From: Sphingobium sp. TCM1
GTDB lineage: Bacteria > Pseudomonadota > Alphaproteobacteria > Sphingomonadales > Sphingomonadaceae
Direction: 5' to 3'
Assembly: GCF_001650725.1 (NCBI RefSeq)
Contig: NZ_LXVX01000005.1
Span: 62,001 to 126,000, forward strand
DNA length: 64,000 bases
Under the pieces are notes generated by a model. The model had not been told where the DNA came from and searched no databases. It worked only from the letters and a program-made list of their open reading frames with translations. Both the position numbers and the translations under genes were made by a program. Below are positions 25,342 through 34,317 of this stretch, in pieces (the stretch's first letter is position 1; every line of letters starts with the position of its first letter).

Positions 25342-26442
25342 ATGAACCTCGATTTCTTTCCCTCGCGCCAGATCAGCCTCTATATGATGCGGCTGTTCCT
25401 GACCCGTACCTTCGCGGTGCTGGCGCTGCTTGTGGTCGTGCTCCAGACGCTCGATCTGCTGGGCAATTCGGGTGACATCCTGGCCTATCCGGGCAATGGC
25501 GACGCGCAATTATGGCATTATGTCGGACTGCGGGCGCCGCAGATCGTTGCGCGGTTCCTGCCCTTCTCGGTGCTGCTTGGCACGCTGGTCATGCTCGCGA
25601 CCCTGAACCAGAATAGCGAGATCATCTCGATGAAGGCGGCGGGCCTCTCCGCACACCAGATATTGGCGCCGCTGGTCGTCGCCGCGCTGGGCGTGTCGGC
25701 CATCAGCTTCGTCTTCAACGAACGGATCGTGGTTCGGTCGACGGCTGCGCTCAGTGCGTGGGAGGCCGTGGACTACGGCCCGATCCCGCGCGACAGCGGG
25801 GTCAAGACCAATCCGTGGGTGCGCGATGGCAATAATCTCGTCAATGCGGCGATCGTCGCCGGGCGCGGGACGGCGGTACAGCTGCGCAATGTCCAGATCT
25901 ACAACCGGGTCAACAACAGCCTGACCACCATCGTCCAGGCGCCCAGGGGCCGTTATGATCCCGCATCGAAAAGCTGGGTGCTGGATGGCGCGCGCCAGTT
26001 CGACGTGGCGCGCGGCACGATGCGCGATGTCGGCACGGTCCGGTTCGGGCGCGACATTCGTCCCGACCAGTTCACCCTGGCCAAGGTCGATCCCGACGCC
26101 CTGACCTTCCGCGAACTGGAGGCCGCCATCGCCGACCTGCATGACGCGGGCCGGCCGACCGCAGAGCTGGAAGGGAGCCTCTGGCACAAGCTGTCCGGTC
26201 CGCTATCCGCGCTCCTGATGCCGATCCTGGGATCGGTCGCGGCCTTTGGCCTGGCGCGATCGGGGCAGTTGTTCGTGCGCGCGGTGATGGGCATGGCGCT
26301 CGGCTTCGCCTATTTCGTCGCCGACAATTTCTCGCTCGCGATGGGCAATCTGGGGGCCTATCCCCCGGTTCTGGCTGCGTGGGCGCCCTTCTTCCTGTTC
26401 CTGCTCGTCGGCGAGACCGTACTGTTCCGCACGGAGGAATGA
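25342..26442 (+). CDS. lptG: LPS export permease LptG
   Basis: Second membrane subunit of LptB2FG. The ATG at 25342, four bases after lptF, gives 366 residues starting MNLDFFPSRQISLYMMRLFL; the open frame upstream overlaps lptF and is not coding. It has the same three-helix, periplasmic domain, three-helix layout as LptF, with NSEIISMKAAGLSAHQILAP near residue 95 as the coupling helix. The pair forms one operon. LptB and LptC genes are not in this window. Confidence 0.93.
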   Translation: MNLDFFPSRQISLYMMRLFLTRTFAVLALLVVVLQTLDLLGNSGDILAYPGNGDAQLWHYVGLRAPQIVARFLPFSVLLGTLVMLATLNQNSEIISMKAAGLSAHQILAPLVVAALGVSAISFVFNERIVVRSTAALSAWEAVDYGPIPRDSGVKTNPWVRDGNNLVNAAIVAGRGTAVQLRNVQIYNRVNNSLTTIVQAPRGRYDPASKSWVLDGARQFDVARGTMRDVGTVRFGRDIRPDQFTLAKVDPDALTFRELEAAIADLHDAGRPTAELEGSLWHKLSGPLSALLMPILGSVAAFGLARSGQLFVRAVMGMALGFAYFVADNFSLAMGNLGAYPPVLAAWAPFFLFLLVGETVLFRTEE

Positions 26443-26457
26443 TCCGGACGCCCAACG

Positions 26458-26496
26458 AAAAACGCCCCGGCGACCAAGGGGCGTCGCCAGGGCGTT
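26458..26496 (-). terminator. Terminator for the fatty acid desaturase gene
   Basis: On the minus strand AACGCCCTGGCGAC pairs with GTCGCCGGGGCGTT (one mismatch), with the right arm running into TTTTTCG. The orientation of the T tract assigns it to the minus-strand desaturase gene that ends at 26626, though lptFG read into it from the other side. Confidence 0.7.
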
Positions 26497-26625
26497 CATA
26501 GGGGGCGTCCCGGTCCTCAGGGGGAGGGGAAAGTGACCGGAACAGCCGCGATATGGGCGCGCTTTCTCAGGTTTCAAGTCGCAACTGGAAAATAATCGAA
26601 CGGCCCGGCCGCTCGATCCGGCCTG

Positions 26626-27693
26626 TCAGCGCGCGGTCATGGTGCTGCGCGCGATCTTGCCGACCAGCGGCAGCATCCCCGTATAATTGCCTTTCCGATA
26701 GGGCGAATCCATCTCCAGCGTCGCCATCAACTGCGCATGGGCTTTGCCCAGCGCATGGTAGGGCACGCTGGGCAACAGATGGTGCAGCGCATGATAGCGC
26801 AGGCCCACCGGCGCCCAGAGCGCGGGCAGATAGCCTGGCGGCGGGACATTGACCGAGTCCAGATATTGCGCCGTGACGGTCATGGCCTCGCCCTCATTTT
26901 CCCACAGATGCGCGACCAGCGTGCGCAACTGGTTGATGACGGTCATCGCCGAATGGACGGCCATGTAGACCAGCAGCGGCTTCCAGCCAAAGGCGAAGAC
27001 GCTCGCCACCAGCGCCAGCGCGAACAGGCTCGCGCCTGCTTCCTGCCATTGCCACATGCGCGCGAATTCGCCCTCCGGCGCGCGGCGGCGATAGGCGGGG
27101 TTGATCGACAGGGCCGAAAATTCAGCCACTACCTTGGCGCGCAGCGGCGGGATCAGCAGCGACAGCGGCGTCAGCAGGCCGAAGCGCAGGATGAGGCCCA
27201 CCGGCGCCAGCGACGCGACCAGGATGAAAAGCGGCAGCGACCAGGGCTTCATCAGCGCCAGCGGCAGATATTCGGGGTCATCCGCCGTGCCATAGCGGGT
27301 CCGCGCATGATGCTGGGTATGCACGCCTTCATAGAGGAAGGACGGGATCATCAGCGGAATGCCGACGATCAGGTTCCAGCCGAAGCGGAAGCCAGGCAAC
27401 GCGCCCTTGCGGATGTGGGTCAGTTCATGGATGAAGCTGGCCGCGCGATAGAGCGCCAGCATCGCCACGATGCCGCAGGCGATCGCGACCGCCACATTCT
27501 GGACCAGGATCGCGCCGGCCAGCGCGGCCCAGCCGACAAGGGCGGAGGCCAGCATGTCGGGCCAGTAGATGCGGGGATTGGCCGTGGCGAACGCGCGCGA
27601 CAGATCGGCCGCTGCGCGCAGCATCGCGCTGTCGTCGGGGATCGCCGCGCGCGCCCGTTGCGCGGCGGCAAGAATGGGATCATGCACTGTCAT
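26626..27693 (-). CDS. Membrane fatty acid desaturase family protein
   Basis: Di-iron membrane enzyme predicted to introduce a double bond or hydroxyl into an acyl chain. Three histidine boxes are visible: HELTH near residue 93, HTQHH near 134 and HALHH near 300. Hydrophobic pairs separate them, as in the desaturase fold. From the preferred ATG at 27693 the protein is 355 residues; the frame extends 12 residues farther to 27729. PLALMKPWS and YGTADDPEYLPL recall desaturases acting on lipid or carotenoid chains, but the substrate cannot be set. It may work on outer-membrane lipids in view of the nearby lipid kinases. Confidence 0.87.
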   Translation of the reverse strand: MTVHDPILAAAQRARAAIPDDSAMLRAAADLSRAFATANPRIYWPDMLASALVGWAALAGAILVQNVAVAIACGIVAMLALYRAASFIHELTHIRKGALPGFRFGWNLIVGIPLMIPSFLYEGVHTQHHARTRYGTADDPEYLPLALMKPWSLPLFILVASLAPVGLILRFGLLTPLSLLIPPLRAKVVAEFSALSINPAYRRRAPEGEFARMWQWQEAGASLFALALVASVFAFGWKPLLVYMAVHSAMTVINQLRTLVAHLWENEGEAMTVTAQYLDSVNVPPPGYLPALWAPVGLRYHALHHLLPSVPYHALGKAHAQLMATLEMDSPYRKGNYTGMLPLVGKIARSTMTAR

Positions 27694-27839
27694 GCGGGCG
27701 GTCCTAGCCTCCAAATGCGCTGAGATCATGGCAGCACCATGACATATTCACCCGGTTACGCCCCGGCTTCGCGCGCGTGATTGACATTCCGCAAACAAGC
27801 GTCGAACTGCACGGCATCATCCTTTTGAAGGCGGCGATA

Positions 27840-28997
27840 GTGGCGCAATCCGATCTGGTCATCACTCCTGTTTCCGGCAAGGCCGATCTCAAGGCCTTTA
27901 TCGACCTGCCCTGGCGGCTATACGCCAACGACCCCAACTGGGTGCCGCCGCTCAAGGGCGAGGTGAAGGAACTGCTGACGCCCGGCAAGAACCCGTTTTT
28001 CGGACATGCCGAAGCGCAATATTTCCTCGCCCGGCGCGACGGCCGCGTGGTCGGCCGCATTTCCGCCCATATCGACCGTCTCGCGCTCGCCCAGCCGGTC
28101 GAGCAGGGCATGGGGCCGGGTACCGGCAATTTCGGCCTGTTCGAGGCGGAAGATGCGGAAACCGGCACGGCGCTGATCGCGGCTGCGGAGGCGTGGCTCC
28201 GCGCCAAGGGCATGACCCGCGTGCTGGGGCCGATCTCGCTCTCCATCTGGGAGGAGCCGGGGCTGCTAATCCAGGGGCATGACCATCCCCCCACGGTGAT
28301 GATGGGGCATAACAGCCCTGCCTATCAGGCGATGATCGAGGGTTCCGGCTATATCCCGGTCAAGCAGCTCAAGACCTATGAACTCGACATCACGAAGGAT
28401 TTTCCGCCGCTGATCCAGCGCATCGTCCAGTCGGGCGAGAAGAATGCCCGCATCCGCATCCGCAAGGTCGACAAGACCAGGTTCGATCAGGAAGCCGCGA
28501 TCATCCTCGCTATCCTGAACGACGCGTGGGGCAATAACTGGGGTTTCGTGCCGATCACCGATGCGGAGGTCGCGCACACCGGCAAGAAGCTGAAGCCGAT
28601 CGTGTTCGAGGATCTGATCATGATCGCGGAACTGGACGGCGAACCGGTCGCCTTCATGATGACGTTGCCCGATCTTAATGAAGCGATTGCGCCGCTCAAT
28701 GGCTCGCTCTTTCCGTTCGGCTGGATCAGGCTGCTCAAATGGTTGAGAAAGCCGAACGCCCGCACCATGCGCGTGCCGCTGATGGGCGTGGTGCAGCGCC
28801 TGCAATCGTCGCGCATGGCGAGCCAGCTCGCCTTCATGATGATCGAGACCATCCGCCGGCAGGCGATCGCTCATTATGGCTCGACCCGTGGCGAGATCGG
28901 CTGGGTGCTGGACGACAATCAGGGCATGAACGCCATCGCCGACGCCATCAACAGCACGGTGAACAAGGTGTACCAGATCTACGAAAAGAGGCTGTAA
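27840..28997 (+). CDS. GNAT-fold N-acetyltransferase-like protein (YghO type)
   Basis: A 385-residue protein if started at the GTG at 27840, which has GAAGG nine bases upstream; a GTG at 27777 would add 21 residues. Early motifs KAFIDLPWRLYANDPNWVPP and NPFFGHAEAQYFLARRDGRVVGRISAHID are hallmarks of a widespread family annotated as N-acetyltransferase-like or dATP pyrophosphohydrolase. The C-terminal half has a second GNAT-like lobe with GEIGWVLDDNQGMNAIADAI. The substrate is unknown. It is divergent from the desaturase gene across about 150 bases. Confidence 0.75.
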   Translation: MAQSDLVITPVSGKADLKAFIDLPWRLYANDPNWVPPLKGEVKELLTPGKNPFFGHAEAQYFLARRDGRVVGRISAHIDRLALAQPVEQGMGPGTGNFGLFEAEDAETGTALIAAAEAWLRAKGMTRVLGPISLSIWEEPGLLIQGHDHPPTVMMGHNSPAYQAMIEGSGYIPVKQLKTYELDITKDFPPLIQRIVQSGEKNARIRIRKVDKTRFDQEAAIILAILNDAWGNNWGFVPITDAEVAHTGKKLKPIVFEDLIMIAELDGEPVAFMMTLPDLNEAIAPLNGSLFPFGWIRLLKWLRKPNARTMRVPLMGVVQRLQSSRMASQLAFMMIETIRRQAIAHYGSTRGEIGWVLDDNQGMNAIADAINSTVNKVYQIYEKRL

Positions 28998-29042
28998 GGG
29001 CACGATTGTCCGGGGCGTCGGGGATGCGGAGGGCGGACGCTC

Positions 29043-29939
29043 CTAATTCTCCCCCGGCACAGCGACCTCGATCGCGCCGGGGGCGATCCTGACCGTCACC
29101 GGCGTTCTCGCCAGCACCTCGCCATCGATCGAGATGCGCTGGGGCGGGTGCGTCGCGACGCGGAAGGATTGGCCATGAAATTCCTCGGTATGGGCGTCCC
29201 GGTCGCGCAGCTTGAAGAATTTGGCGTACCAGTCCCAGGCCAGGCGCGGCTTGCTGCGCCCGACGACCGCCTGGATTACGATCTCGCCCGTATCGACATC
29301 GGCATGGTCGGACAGTTCGACCCCGCCATGATAAGGGCCGTTGAGGATGCGGACCTCGGTCGACCACATGCGCCGTTCCGTCCCGCCATCGTCGATCGTC
29401 AGGCGGAAGGGGCGGAAGCCGACCGAGCATTTCACCGCCCAGAGCAGATAGCCCGCGCGCCCCAGATAGCGCTTGAGCTTGTGCGGCACCGTCTGGCCGA
29501 TCATCGGGGACAGGCCGAGCGAGGCCGCATTGACGAAATAATCATGCTCGATCATGCCGAGGTCGACGCGCCGGCGCTGCCCGGTGGCGATCGCCCGGAC
29601 CGCGCCGTCCAGGTCGAGCGGCAGGCCCAAGGTCCGCGCGAAGCTGTTGGCGGTGCCGAGCGGAAGCACGCCGAACACGCAATCCTTGCCCACCAGTTCG
29701 TCCACCGTGCCCGACATGGAACCGTCGCCGCCGCCGACGATCACCATGGGGGCGCCGCTGGCCACCGCCTGCCGCACGGTGGCGTTCATCCGGTCCGGTT
29801 CCTCGACCGCATGGGCGGCGATCAGGCGGACTCCGGCTGCCTCCAGCTTCTCCCTGGCCTGGGCGAAATCGTCCTGGCCACGGCGGCTATGGGCGTTGAC
29901 GACGAGAATGGCGTCCTTGGGGAGGGGCTTCGTTTCCAT
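29043..29939 (-). CDS. YegS-like lipid kinase, diacylglycerol kinase superfamily
   Basis: A 298-residue protein from the ATG at 29939 (METKPLPKDAILVVNAHSRR). MVIVGGGDGSMSGTVDEL near residue 65 is the nucleotide-binding GGGDG motif, and VLPLGTANSFARTLGLP near 92-108 is the second conserved block. The C-terminal beta-sandwich holds ISIDGEVLARTPVTV. It differs clearly from the first lipid kinase at 22527, so these are distant paralogues rather than a recent duplication. The substrate could be diacylglycerol, ceramide or another lipid alcohol. It is divergent from the phosphoesterase gene. Confidence 0.87.
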   Translation of the reverse strand: METKPLPKDAILVVNAHSRRGQDDFAQAREKLEAAGVRLIAAHAVEEPDRMNATVRQAVASGAPMVIVGGGDGSMSGTVDELVGKDCVFGVLPLGTANSFARTLGLPLDLDGAVRAIATGQRRRVDLGMIEHDYFVNAASLGLSPMIGQTVPHKLKRYLGRAGYLLWAVKCSVGFRPFRLTIDDGGTERRMWSTEVRILNGPYHGGVELSDHADVDTGEIVIQAVVGRSKPRLAWDWYAKFFKLRDRDAHTEEFHGQSFRVATHPPQRISIDGEVLARTPVTVRIAPGAIEVAVPGEN

Positions 29940-30010
29940 GCCGCAATAACACCGCGTAAGTGATTTCGGGTCCATCGGAAACCGCCCTGCCGTCCATTCG
30001 TTACGTGGGG

Positions 30011-30889
30011 ATGGCTCGCATCGCCCATCTGTCCGACATTCATTTCGGCGCGCATGATCCCAAGATCGTGGACGCCGCCACCGCCTGGCTGGAGGATCGC
30101 CGCCCCGACCTGGTCGTCATCAGCGGGGATGTCACGCAACGCGCGCGGGTCGAACAATTCCATCAGGCGGCCGTCTGGCTGGGACGGCTTCGTGCGGCGG
30201 GGCTGAAGATCCTCGTCATTCCGGGCAATCATGACGTGCCGCTCTATGATGTGGTGCGGCGGTTCGCGGCGCCGCTGGATCGCTACAAACGCTATATCAG
30301 CAACGATCTCTGCCCCTTCTACGAGGATCGGGAGGTGGCGATTCTCGGCCTCAACACGGCGCGGTCGCTGACGATCAAGGACGGGCGGATCAACCATGAT
30401 CAGATGGACATGCTTCGGCAGAAATTCGCCCGCGTGCCGCCGGACAAGACCCGAATCCTCGTCACACACCATCCCCTCTTCGCCATGCCGATCGGCAACG
30501 GCGGCGAATGGAGCGAAGCGGTCGGACGGCATGATGACGCGGTCAAGGCCGCCTGCGAAGCGGGGGTGCATCTGGCGCTGGCGGGCCATTTTCACCGGAC
30601 CTATGCCGAAGCCGCGCGAAAGATGGTGGCGCATAGCGGCGGTGCGCTGGTGATCCAGGCGGGCACCGCCACCTCGACCCGGTTGCGCAACAACGAACCG
30701 CAAAGCTTCAACTGGCTCCATGTCCGCCGCAACAACGAGATGGAATTGCAGGTGATCGTGTGGGACGGCGCCGCGTTCCGCCGGGCAAGCCATGTCGAAT
30801 ATCGGCACGATGGCGAGGCATGGGCGGCGCGGGAAGTCGTGGACCCGCCGACGGTCGGAAAAATGGAGCCGAGGCGAGGGTTGGGTTGA
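30011..30889 (+). CDS. Calcineurin-like metallophosphoesterase
   Basis: A 292-residue protein with all five metallophosphoesterase blocks: LSDIHFG (residues 7-13), VISGDVTQ near 38, IPGNHDVP near 72, VTHHPLF near 155 and GHFHRTY near 195. Such enzymes hydrolyse phosphomonoesters, phosphodiesters or nucleotides; the LSDIHFGAHD start resembles the cyclic-nucleotide phosphodiesterase CpdA and UDP-diacylglucosamine hydrolase relatives. The ATG at 30011 is chosen because homologues begin directly at MARIAHLSDIH. Its place between two lipid-related genes does not settle the substrate. Confidence 0.87.
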   Translation: MARIAHLSDIHFGAHDPKIVDAATAWLEDRRPDLVVISGDVTQRARVEQFHQAAVWLGRLRAAGLKILVIPGNHDVPLYDVVRRFAAPLDRYKRYISNDLCPFYEDREVAILGLNTARSLTIKDGRINHDQMDMLRQKFARVPPDKTRILVTHHPLFAMPIGNGGEWSEAVGRHDDAVKAACEAGVHLALAGHFHRTYAEAARKMVAHSGGALVIQAGTATSTRLRNNEPQSFNWLHVRRNNEMELQVIVWDGAAFRRASHVEYRHDGEAWAAREVVDPPTVGKMEPRRGLG

Positions 30890-30915
30890 CGGCCGTCTGC
30901 GACGTCAGCAGCGGG

Positions 30916-31767
30916 TCACTCCTTCCCCTTGAGGGCCGCCGCCAGCGACACCGTGGCGCTACCGCGCCGCGCCGGCCCGGCCTGGCTCGGGTCGGGTTTC
31001 CATCCCGATAGATAGACGATCGCGATCTGCTCGGCCGTGCGGCCGTCCGGGTCGGCGGCGTCGCTGAAATGACCTGCCGCACGCATCAGCACGTCGCGGG
31101 TCAGGCCCGGGGGGCGGGTCGCCAGCGCATTGCTCGCGCCCATGCCGCGCAGGTCGTGCATCAGGCGGACGACATCGCCATAGCGGATAGTCAGCATGTC
31201 TCCGTCCGCGACCGGCATGGCGAAGCCGGCGCGGCTCAGCAGGTCGCCGGCGGACCGCACATCGACCTGCGGATGGACATGCTGGCCCGGCCGGTCGCCT
31301 TCGGCGGCGAGCAGCGCGGCCTTGAGGCGGGGCAGGCTGCCCGCGCCCGCGAAGGCCGCCAGCATCAGGCCGTCGGGACGCAGCACGCGACGCATCAGGA
31401 TCAGCGCGCCGGGCAGGTCATTGACGCTGTCCAGCGTCCCGCAGGCGATCACCAGATCGAAACTGTCGTCGGCGAAGGGCAGGGCATCCTCGTCCACCTG
31501 GACGCCGCCCGCGGCTCTTGCCGCAAGGAAGCCGGGGTCGGCGCAGGCGACGCGCTTGCCCATCGCTTCCAGCGCGGCTCTGGCGCTGCCGTCGGGGCAG
31601 CCGATCACCAGCGCTTCAGGCAGATCGCGCTGCACGTCGCGAAGGCGATCGAGCAGTTCGTCCAGCATCGCGCGATAGAGGAAGTCGTGATCGGCGAAGG
31701 CCGGCAGCATCCGGTCGCGGTGGCGGGCGCGGCGGGCGCGGTCGAAAATGTCGGGGCGGGAGTCCAT
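30916..31767 (-). CDS. SAM-dependent methyltransferase-like protein (BioC/NDUFAF5 type)
   Basis: A 283-residue class I methyltransferase-fold protein. From the ATG at 31767 it reads MDSRPDIFDRARRARHRDRM, as in alphaproteobacterial homologues of NDUFAF5, a complex I assembly factor. The motif I glycines are partly replaced (ALVIGCPDGSARAALEAMG); DALPFADDSFDLVIACGTLD near residue 92 is the motif II region; LRPDGLMLAAF follows. A weak motif I leaves open whether it methylates, hydroxylates, or only assembles. It is divergent from comF by 41 bases. Confidence 0.8.
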   Translation of the reverse strand: MDSRPDIFDRARRARHRDRMLPAFADHDFLYRAMLDELLDRLRDVQRDLPEALVIGCPDGSARAALEAMGKRVACADPGFLAARAAGGVQVDEDALPFADDSFDLVIACGTLDSVNDLPGALILMRRVLRPDGLMLAAFAGAGSLPRLKAALLAAEGDRPGQHVHPQVDVRSAGDLLSRAGFAMPVADGDMLTIRYGDVVRLMHDLRGMGASNALATRPPGLTRDVLMRAAGHFSDAADPDGRTAEQIAIVYLSGWKPDPSQAGPARRGSATVSLAAALKGKE

Positions 31768-31808
31768 GGCGGGCCTTGTGCATCGGGCGCGAAGTGCGGA
31801 CAAGGCAG

Positions 31809-32558
31809 ATGATGTCGCTCCTCCCGCTTCTCAAGGGCGCCTTGCAGCCTGCGGTCGATTATGCGCTGCCGCCGCGTTGTCCCGGTTGCGGCGCCATCGT
31901 GGGCGCGGATTTCGCCTTCTGCCTGTCCTGCTGGAGCGGGATGGTTTTTCTGGGCGAACCCTGCTGCGCGCGCTGCGGCTTGCCATTTCCCCATGAGATG
32001 GGGGACGGGGCCGAGTGCGGGGCGTGCCTGGCCGAACCGCCGCCCTGGGACAGCGCGCGGGCGGTGCTGGCCTATGGCGATGTCGCGCGGACGGTGGCGC
32101 TGCGGCTCAAATATGGACGGCGCATCGGCCTCGCCCGGCTGATCGCGCGGCAGATGCTGCGGCATGTGGGGGACGCGCGCGAAATGCCACTGCTGATCGT
32201 GCCGGTGCCGCTCCACCGCTGGCGATTGTGGCACCGGGGGTTCAACCAGTCTGCGCTGATCGCGGATCATCTGGGCGGGCTGACGGGGTGGCCGGTCGAC
32301 AAGCGGGCCCTGCAGCGCGTGAAGCGGACGGCCCCGCTACGCGGCATGAACCCGGCCGAACGGGAGAGGGCTGTGCGCGGCGCCTTCGCGCTGGCGGAGG
32401 AGCATGGTTTCAAGGGCCGGCGGGTGCTGCTGATCGACGATGTCCATACCAGCGGGGCGACGGCGGCCGCCTGCGCGCGGGCGCTCAAGCGCGGCGGGGC
32501 GGCCGAGGTGCGGCTGCTCTGCTGGGCGCGGGTGCTTCCCGACGCGGACGTCGAATGA
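31809..32558 (+). CDS. comF: ComF family protein (phosphoribosyltransferase-like)
   Basis: A 249-residue protein with an N-terminal zinc-ribbon-like region, CPGC, CLSC, CARCG and CGAC, within the first 75 residues, and a C-terminal type I phosphoribosyltransferase-like domain with VLLIDDVHTSGATAAACARA near residue 205. RGFNQSALIA near 150 is also typical of ComF. In naturally competent bacteria ComF aids DNA uptake or single-strand DNA handling; in others its role is unclear. Two consecutive ATGs (31809, 31812) could serve as the start. The grxC gene follows by 63 bases. Confidence 0.92.
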   Translation: MMSLLPLLKGALQPAVDYALPPRCPGCGAIVGADFAFCLSCWSGMVFLGEPCCARCGLPFPHEMGDGAECGACLAEPPPWDSARAVLAYGDVARTVALRLKYGRRIGLARLIARQMLRHVGDAREMPLLIVPVPLHRWRLWHRGFNQSALIADHLGGLTGWPVDKRALQRVKRTAPLRGMNPAERERAVRGAFALAEEHGFKGRRVLLIDDVHTSGATAAACARALKRGGAAEVRLLCWARVLPDADVE

Positions 32559-32621
32559 GCGGTGCCGATTGACAAAGCCGTGCGTTCACCCAATTTCGAT
32601 CCTGCAAGGAGCAAGATATTC

Positions 32622-32879
32622 ATGGCGAAAGTCGAAATCTATACGAAGGCCTGGTGCGGCTATTGCGCGCGGGCGAAGGCGTTGCTGGAAGGCAAGGGCG
32701 TAGCCTTCGACGAATATGACATCACCATGGGCGGGCCGAAGCGCGACGAGATGCTCAGCCGCGCGCCCGGCCGGACGACCGTGCCGCAAATCTTCATCGA
32801 CGGGCAGCATGTCGGCGGCAGCGACGACCTGCGTGCTCTGGACAGCGAGGGCAAGCTGGACGCCTTGCTGGCGGCATGA
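32622..32879 (+). CDS. grxC: Glutaredoxin 3 (dithiol)
   Basis: A small 85-residue dithiol glutaredoxin. It begins MAKVEIYTKAWCGYCARAKA, so the active site is CGYC at residues 12-15. TTVPQIFIDGQHVGGSDDL near residues 52-70 carries the cis-Pro and glutathione-binding GG. It reduces protein disulfides with glutathione. The ATG at 32622 follows an AAGGAGCAAG region. The stop overlaps the next ORF by four bases (ATGA), linking it to the amidase gene. Confidence 0.95.
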   Translation: MAKVEIYTKAWCGYCARAKALLEGKGVAFDEYDITMGGPKRDEMLSRAPGRTTVPQIFIDGQHVGGSDDLRALDSEGKLDALLAA

Positions 32880-33715
32880 CGACGATGCGCGCCGCCCTGT
32901 TCCAGATGACCAGCGGGGTCGACCCTGCCACTAATGCCGCGGCGATCGTGGCGATGGTCGAGCGGGCAAAGGCCGAAGGCGCGGACATGCTGTTCACGCC
33001 GGAAATGGCGGGCTGTCTGGACCGGGACCGGGCACGGGCGGCGGCGACGCTTCGCAATGAGGCCGAGGACGTAGTGCTGGCCGCGGTGCGCGAGGCCGCG
33101 GCGCGTGAAGGGCTGTGGGTGCATATCGGGTCGCTGCCGCTGCAAGGCGAGCGGGCCGACGGGCGCTGGGCCAATCGCAGCTTCCTGATCGACGACAGTG
33201 GCGCGATTCGCGCGCGCTACGACAAGATTCATCTGTTCGACGTGGACCTGGCGACCGGCGAAAGCTGGCGCGAATCCTCCGTCTATGGGCCGGGCGAGCA
33301 GGTCGTGGCGGCCGATACGCCCTGGGGTCGGATGGGCTTTTCCATCTGCTATGACATGCGTTTCCCGGATCTGTATCGCGCGCTGACCAATGCCGGAGCG
33401 ACGATCCTGCTGGCGCCAGCCGCCTTCACCGTGCCCACGGGGCAGGCGCACTGGCATGTACTGCTGCGCGCTCGCGCGATCGAGGCGGGCTGCTACGTTA
33501 TCGCCACGGCCCAGACCGGGATGCATCAGGACGGGCGGACCACCTATGGCCATAGTCTGGTGATCGATCCCTGGGGCGAGGTGCTGCTCGACATGGACGA
33601 GACGGCCGGGCTGGGGCTTGCGGACCTCGACATGACGCGCATAGGGGACGTTCGCGGGCGCGTGCCGGCGCTCGCCAATCGCCGGCCCATACCGAAGGAA
33701 GTAACGATTTCGTGA
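32876..33715 (+). CDS. Carbon-nitrogen hydrolase (Nit/omega-amidase-like)
   Basis: A 279-residue nitrilase-superfamily amidase. The catalytic triad can be read: Glu in MLFTPEMAG near residue 41, Lys in YDKIHLFD near 114 and Cys in FSICYDMRFPD near 157. It resembles Nit1/YafV-type enzymes that remove deaminated glutathione or alpha-ketoglutaramate; context with a glutaredoxin fits deaminated-glutathione repair, though this is inference. It overlaps grxC by four bases and ends with a four-base GTGA overlap into the DUF1178 gene, making a three-gene unit. Confidence 0.92.
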   Translation: MTTMRAALFQMTSGVDPATNAAAIVAMVERAKAEGADMLFTPEMAGCLDRDRARAAATLRNEAEDVVLAAVREAAAREGLWVHIGSLPLQGERADGRWANRSFLIDDSGAIRARYDKIHLFDVDLATGESWRESSVYGPGEQVVAADTPWGRMGFSICYDMRFPDLYRALTNAGATILLAPAAFTVPTGQAHWHVLLRARAIEAGCYVIATAQTGMHQDGRTTYGHSLVIDPWGEVLLDMDETAGLGLADLDMTRIGDVRGRVPALANRRPIPKEVTIS

Positions 33716-34203
33716 TCGTGTTCGATCTCAAATGCGCCGCCCAGGGCCATGTGTTCGAGGCCTGGTTCGGCTCCAGCGCCGATTATGAGGCGCAGCAGGT
33801 GCGCGGGTTGCTTGCGTGCCCGATCTGTGGCGACGTTGACATATCCAAAGCGGTGATGGCCCCCGCCGTGGGGGCGAAGGGCAATAGTCGTCCCGATCGG
33901 GCGCCCGCCACGCCCGCGCCCGTGCCCGCGGGCCCGGTCGCGCCCGTCATGAACGTCGCCGACCAGGCGAAGATGCAGGCGCTGGTCGAGGCGATGGCAC
34001 AGGCGCAGAGCAAGGCGCTGGAAGGCTCCACCTGGGTCGGGCGCGGTTTCGCCGAACAGGCGCGGGCGATGCATTACGGCGAACAGGACCGCGTCAGCAT
34101 CCATGGCGAGGTGGCCCCGGCCGAGGCCAAGGCGCTGATCGACGAAGGCGTGGAGGTGGCGCCCCTGCCTTTTCCCGTCATTCCCCCGCACGCCAAGAAT
34201 TGA
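33712..34203 (+). CDS. DUF1178 family protein
   Basis: A 163-residue protein starting with GTG at 33712. The N-terminus VIVFDLKCAAQGHVFEAWFG plus ACPICGDVDISKAVMAPAVG near residues 37-56 gives three or four cysteines able to bind zinc. The centre is Pro/Ala-rich and probably flexible; the C-terminal half has HYGEQDRVSIHGEVAPAEAK. The family is widespread in alphaproteobacteria and uncharacterised. Translational coupling to the amidase gene suggests linked roles. Confidence 0.85.
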   Translation: MIVFDLKCAAQGHVFEAWFGSSADYEAQQVRGLLACPICGDVDISKAVMAPAVGAKGNSRPDRAPATPAPVPAGPVAPVMNVADQAKMQALVEAMAQAQSKALEGSTWVGRGFAEQARAMHYGEQDRVSIHGEVAPAEAKALIDEGVEVAPLPFPVIPPHAKN

Positions 34204-34240
34204 CCCGAAGCCCGACGCGCAATAGAGCGCTTCCCTGCGT

Positions 34241-34317
34241 GCACCCATAGCTCAGCAGGATAGAGCGTCGGATTCCTAATCCGAAGGCCACAGGTTCGAA
34301 TCCTGTTGGGTGCACCA
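34241..34317 (+). tRNA. tRNA-Arg (anticodon CCT)
   Basis: A 77-nt cloverleaf. The acceptor arm GCACCCA pairs with TGGGTGC. The anticodon stem CGGAT/ATCCG surrounds the loop TTCCTAA, giving anticodon CCT. The T arm CAGGTTCGAATCCTG and the encoded ACCA at 34314-34317 are intact. Its downstream side is the border of the unusual 34.3-37.2 kb cassette. Confidence 0.97.

Noticed and set aside
24000..25343. Minus-strand extension of the DUF2141 frame through lptF
   Set aside because: Antisense to lptF; the true start at 23999 has a ribosome-binding site and a signal peptide.
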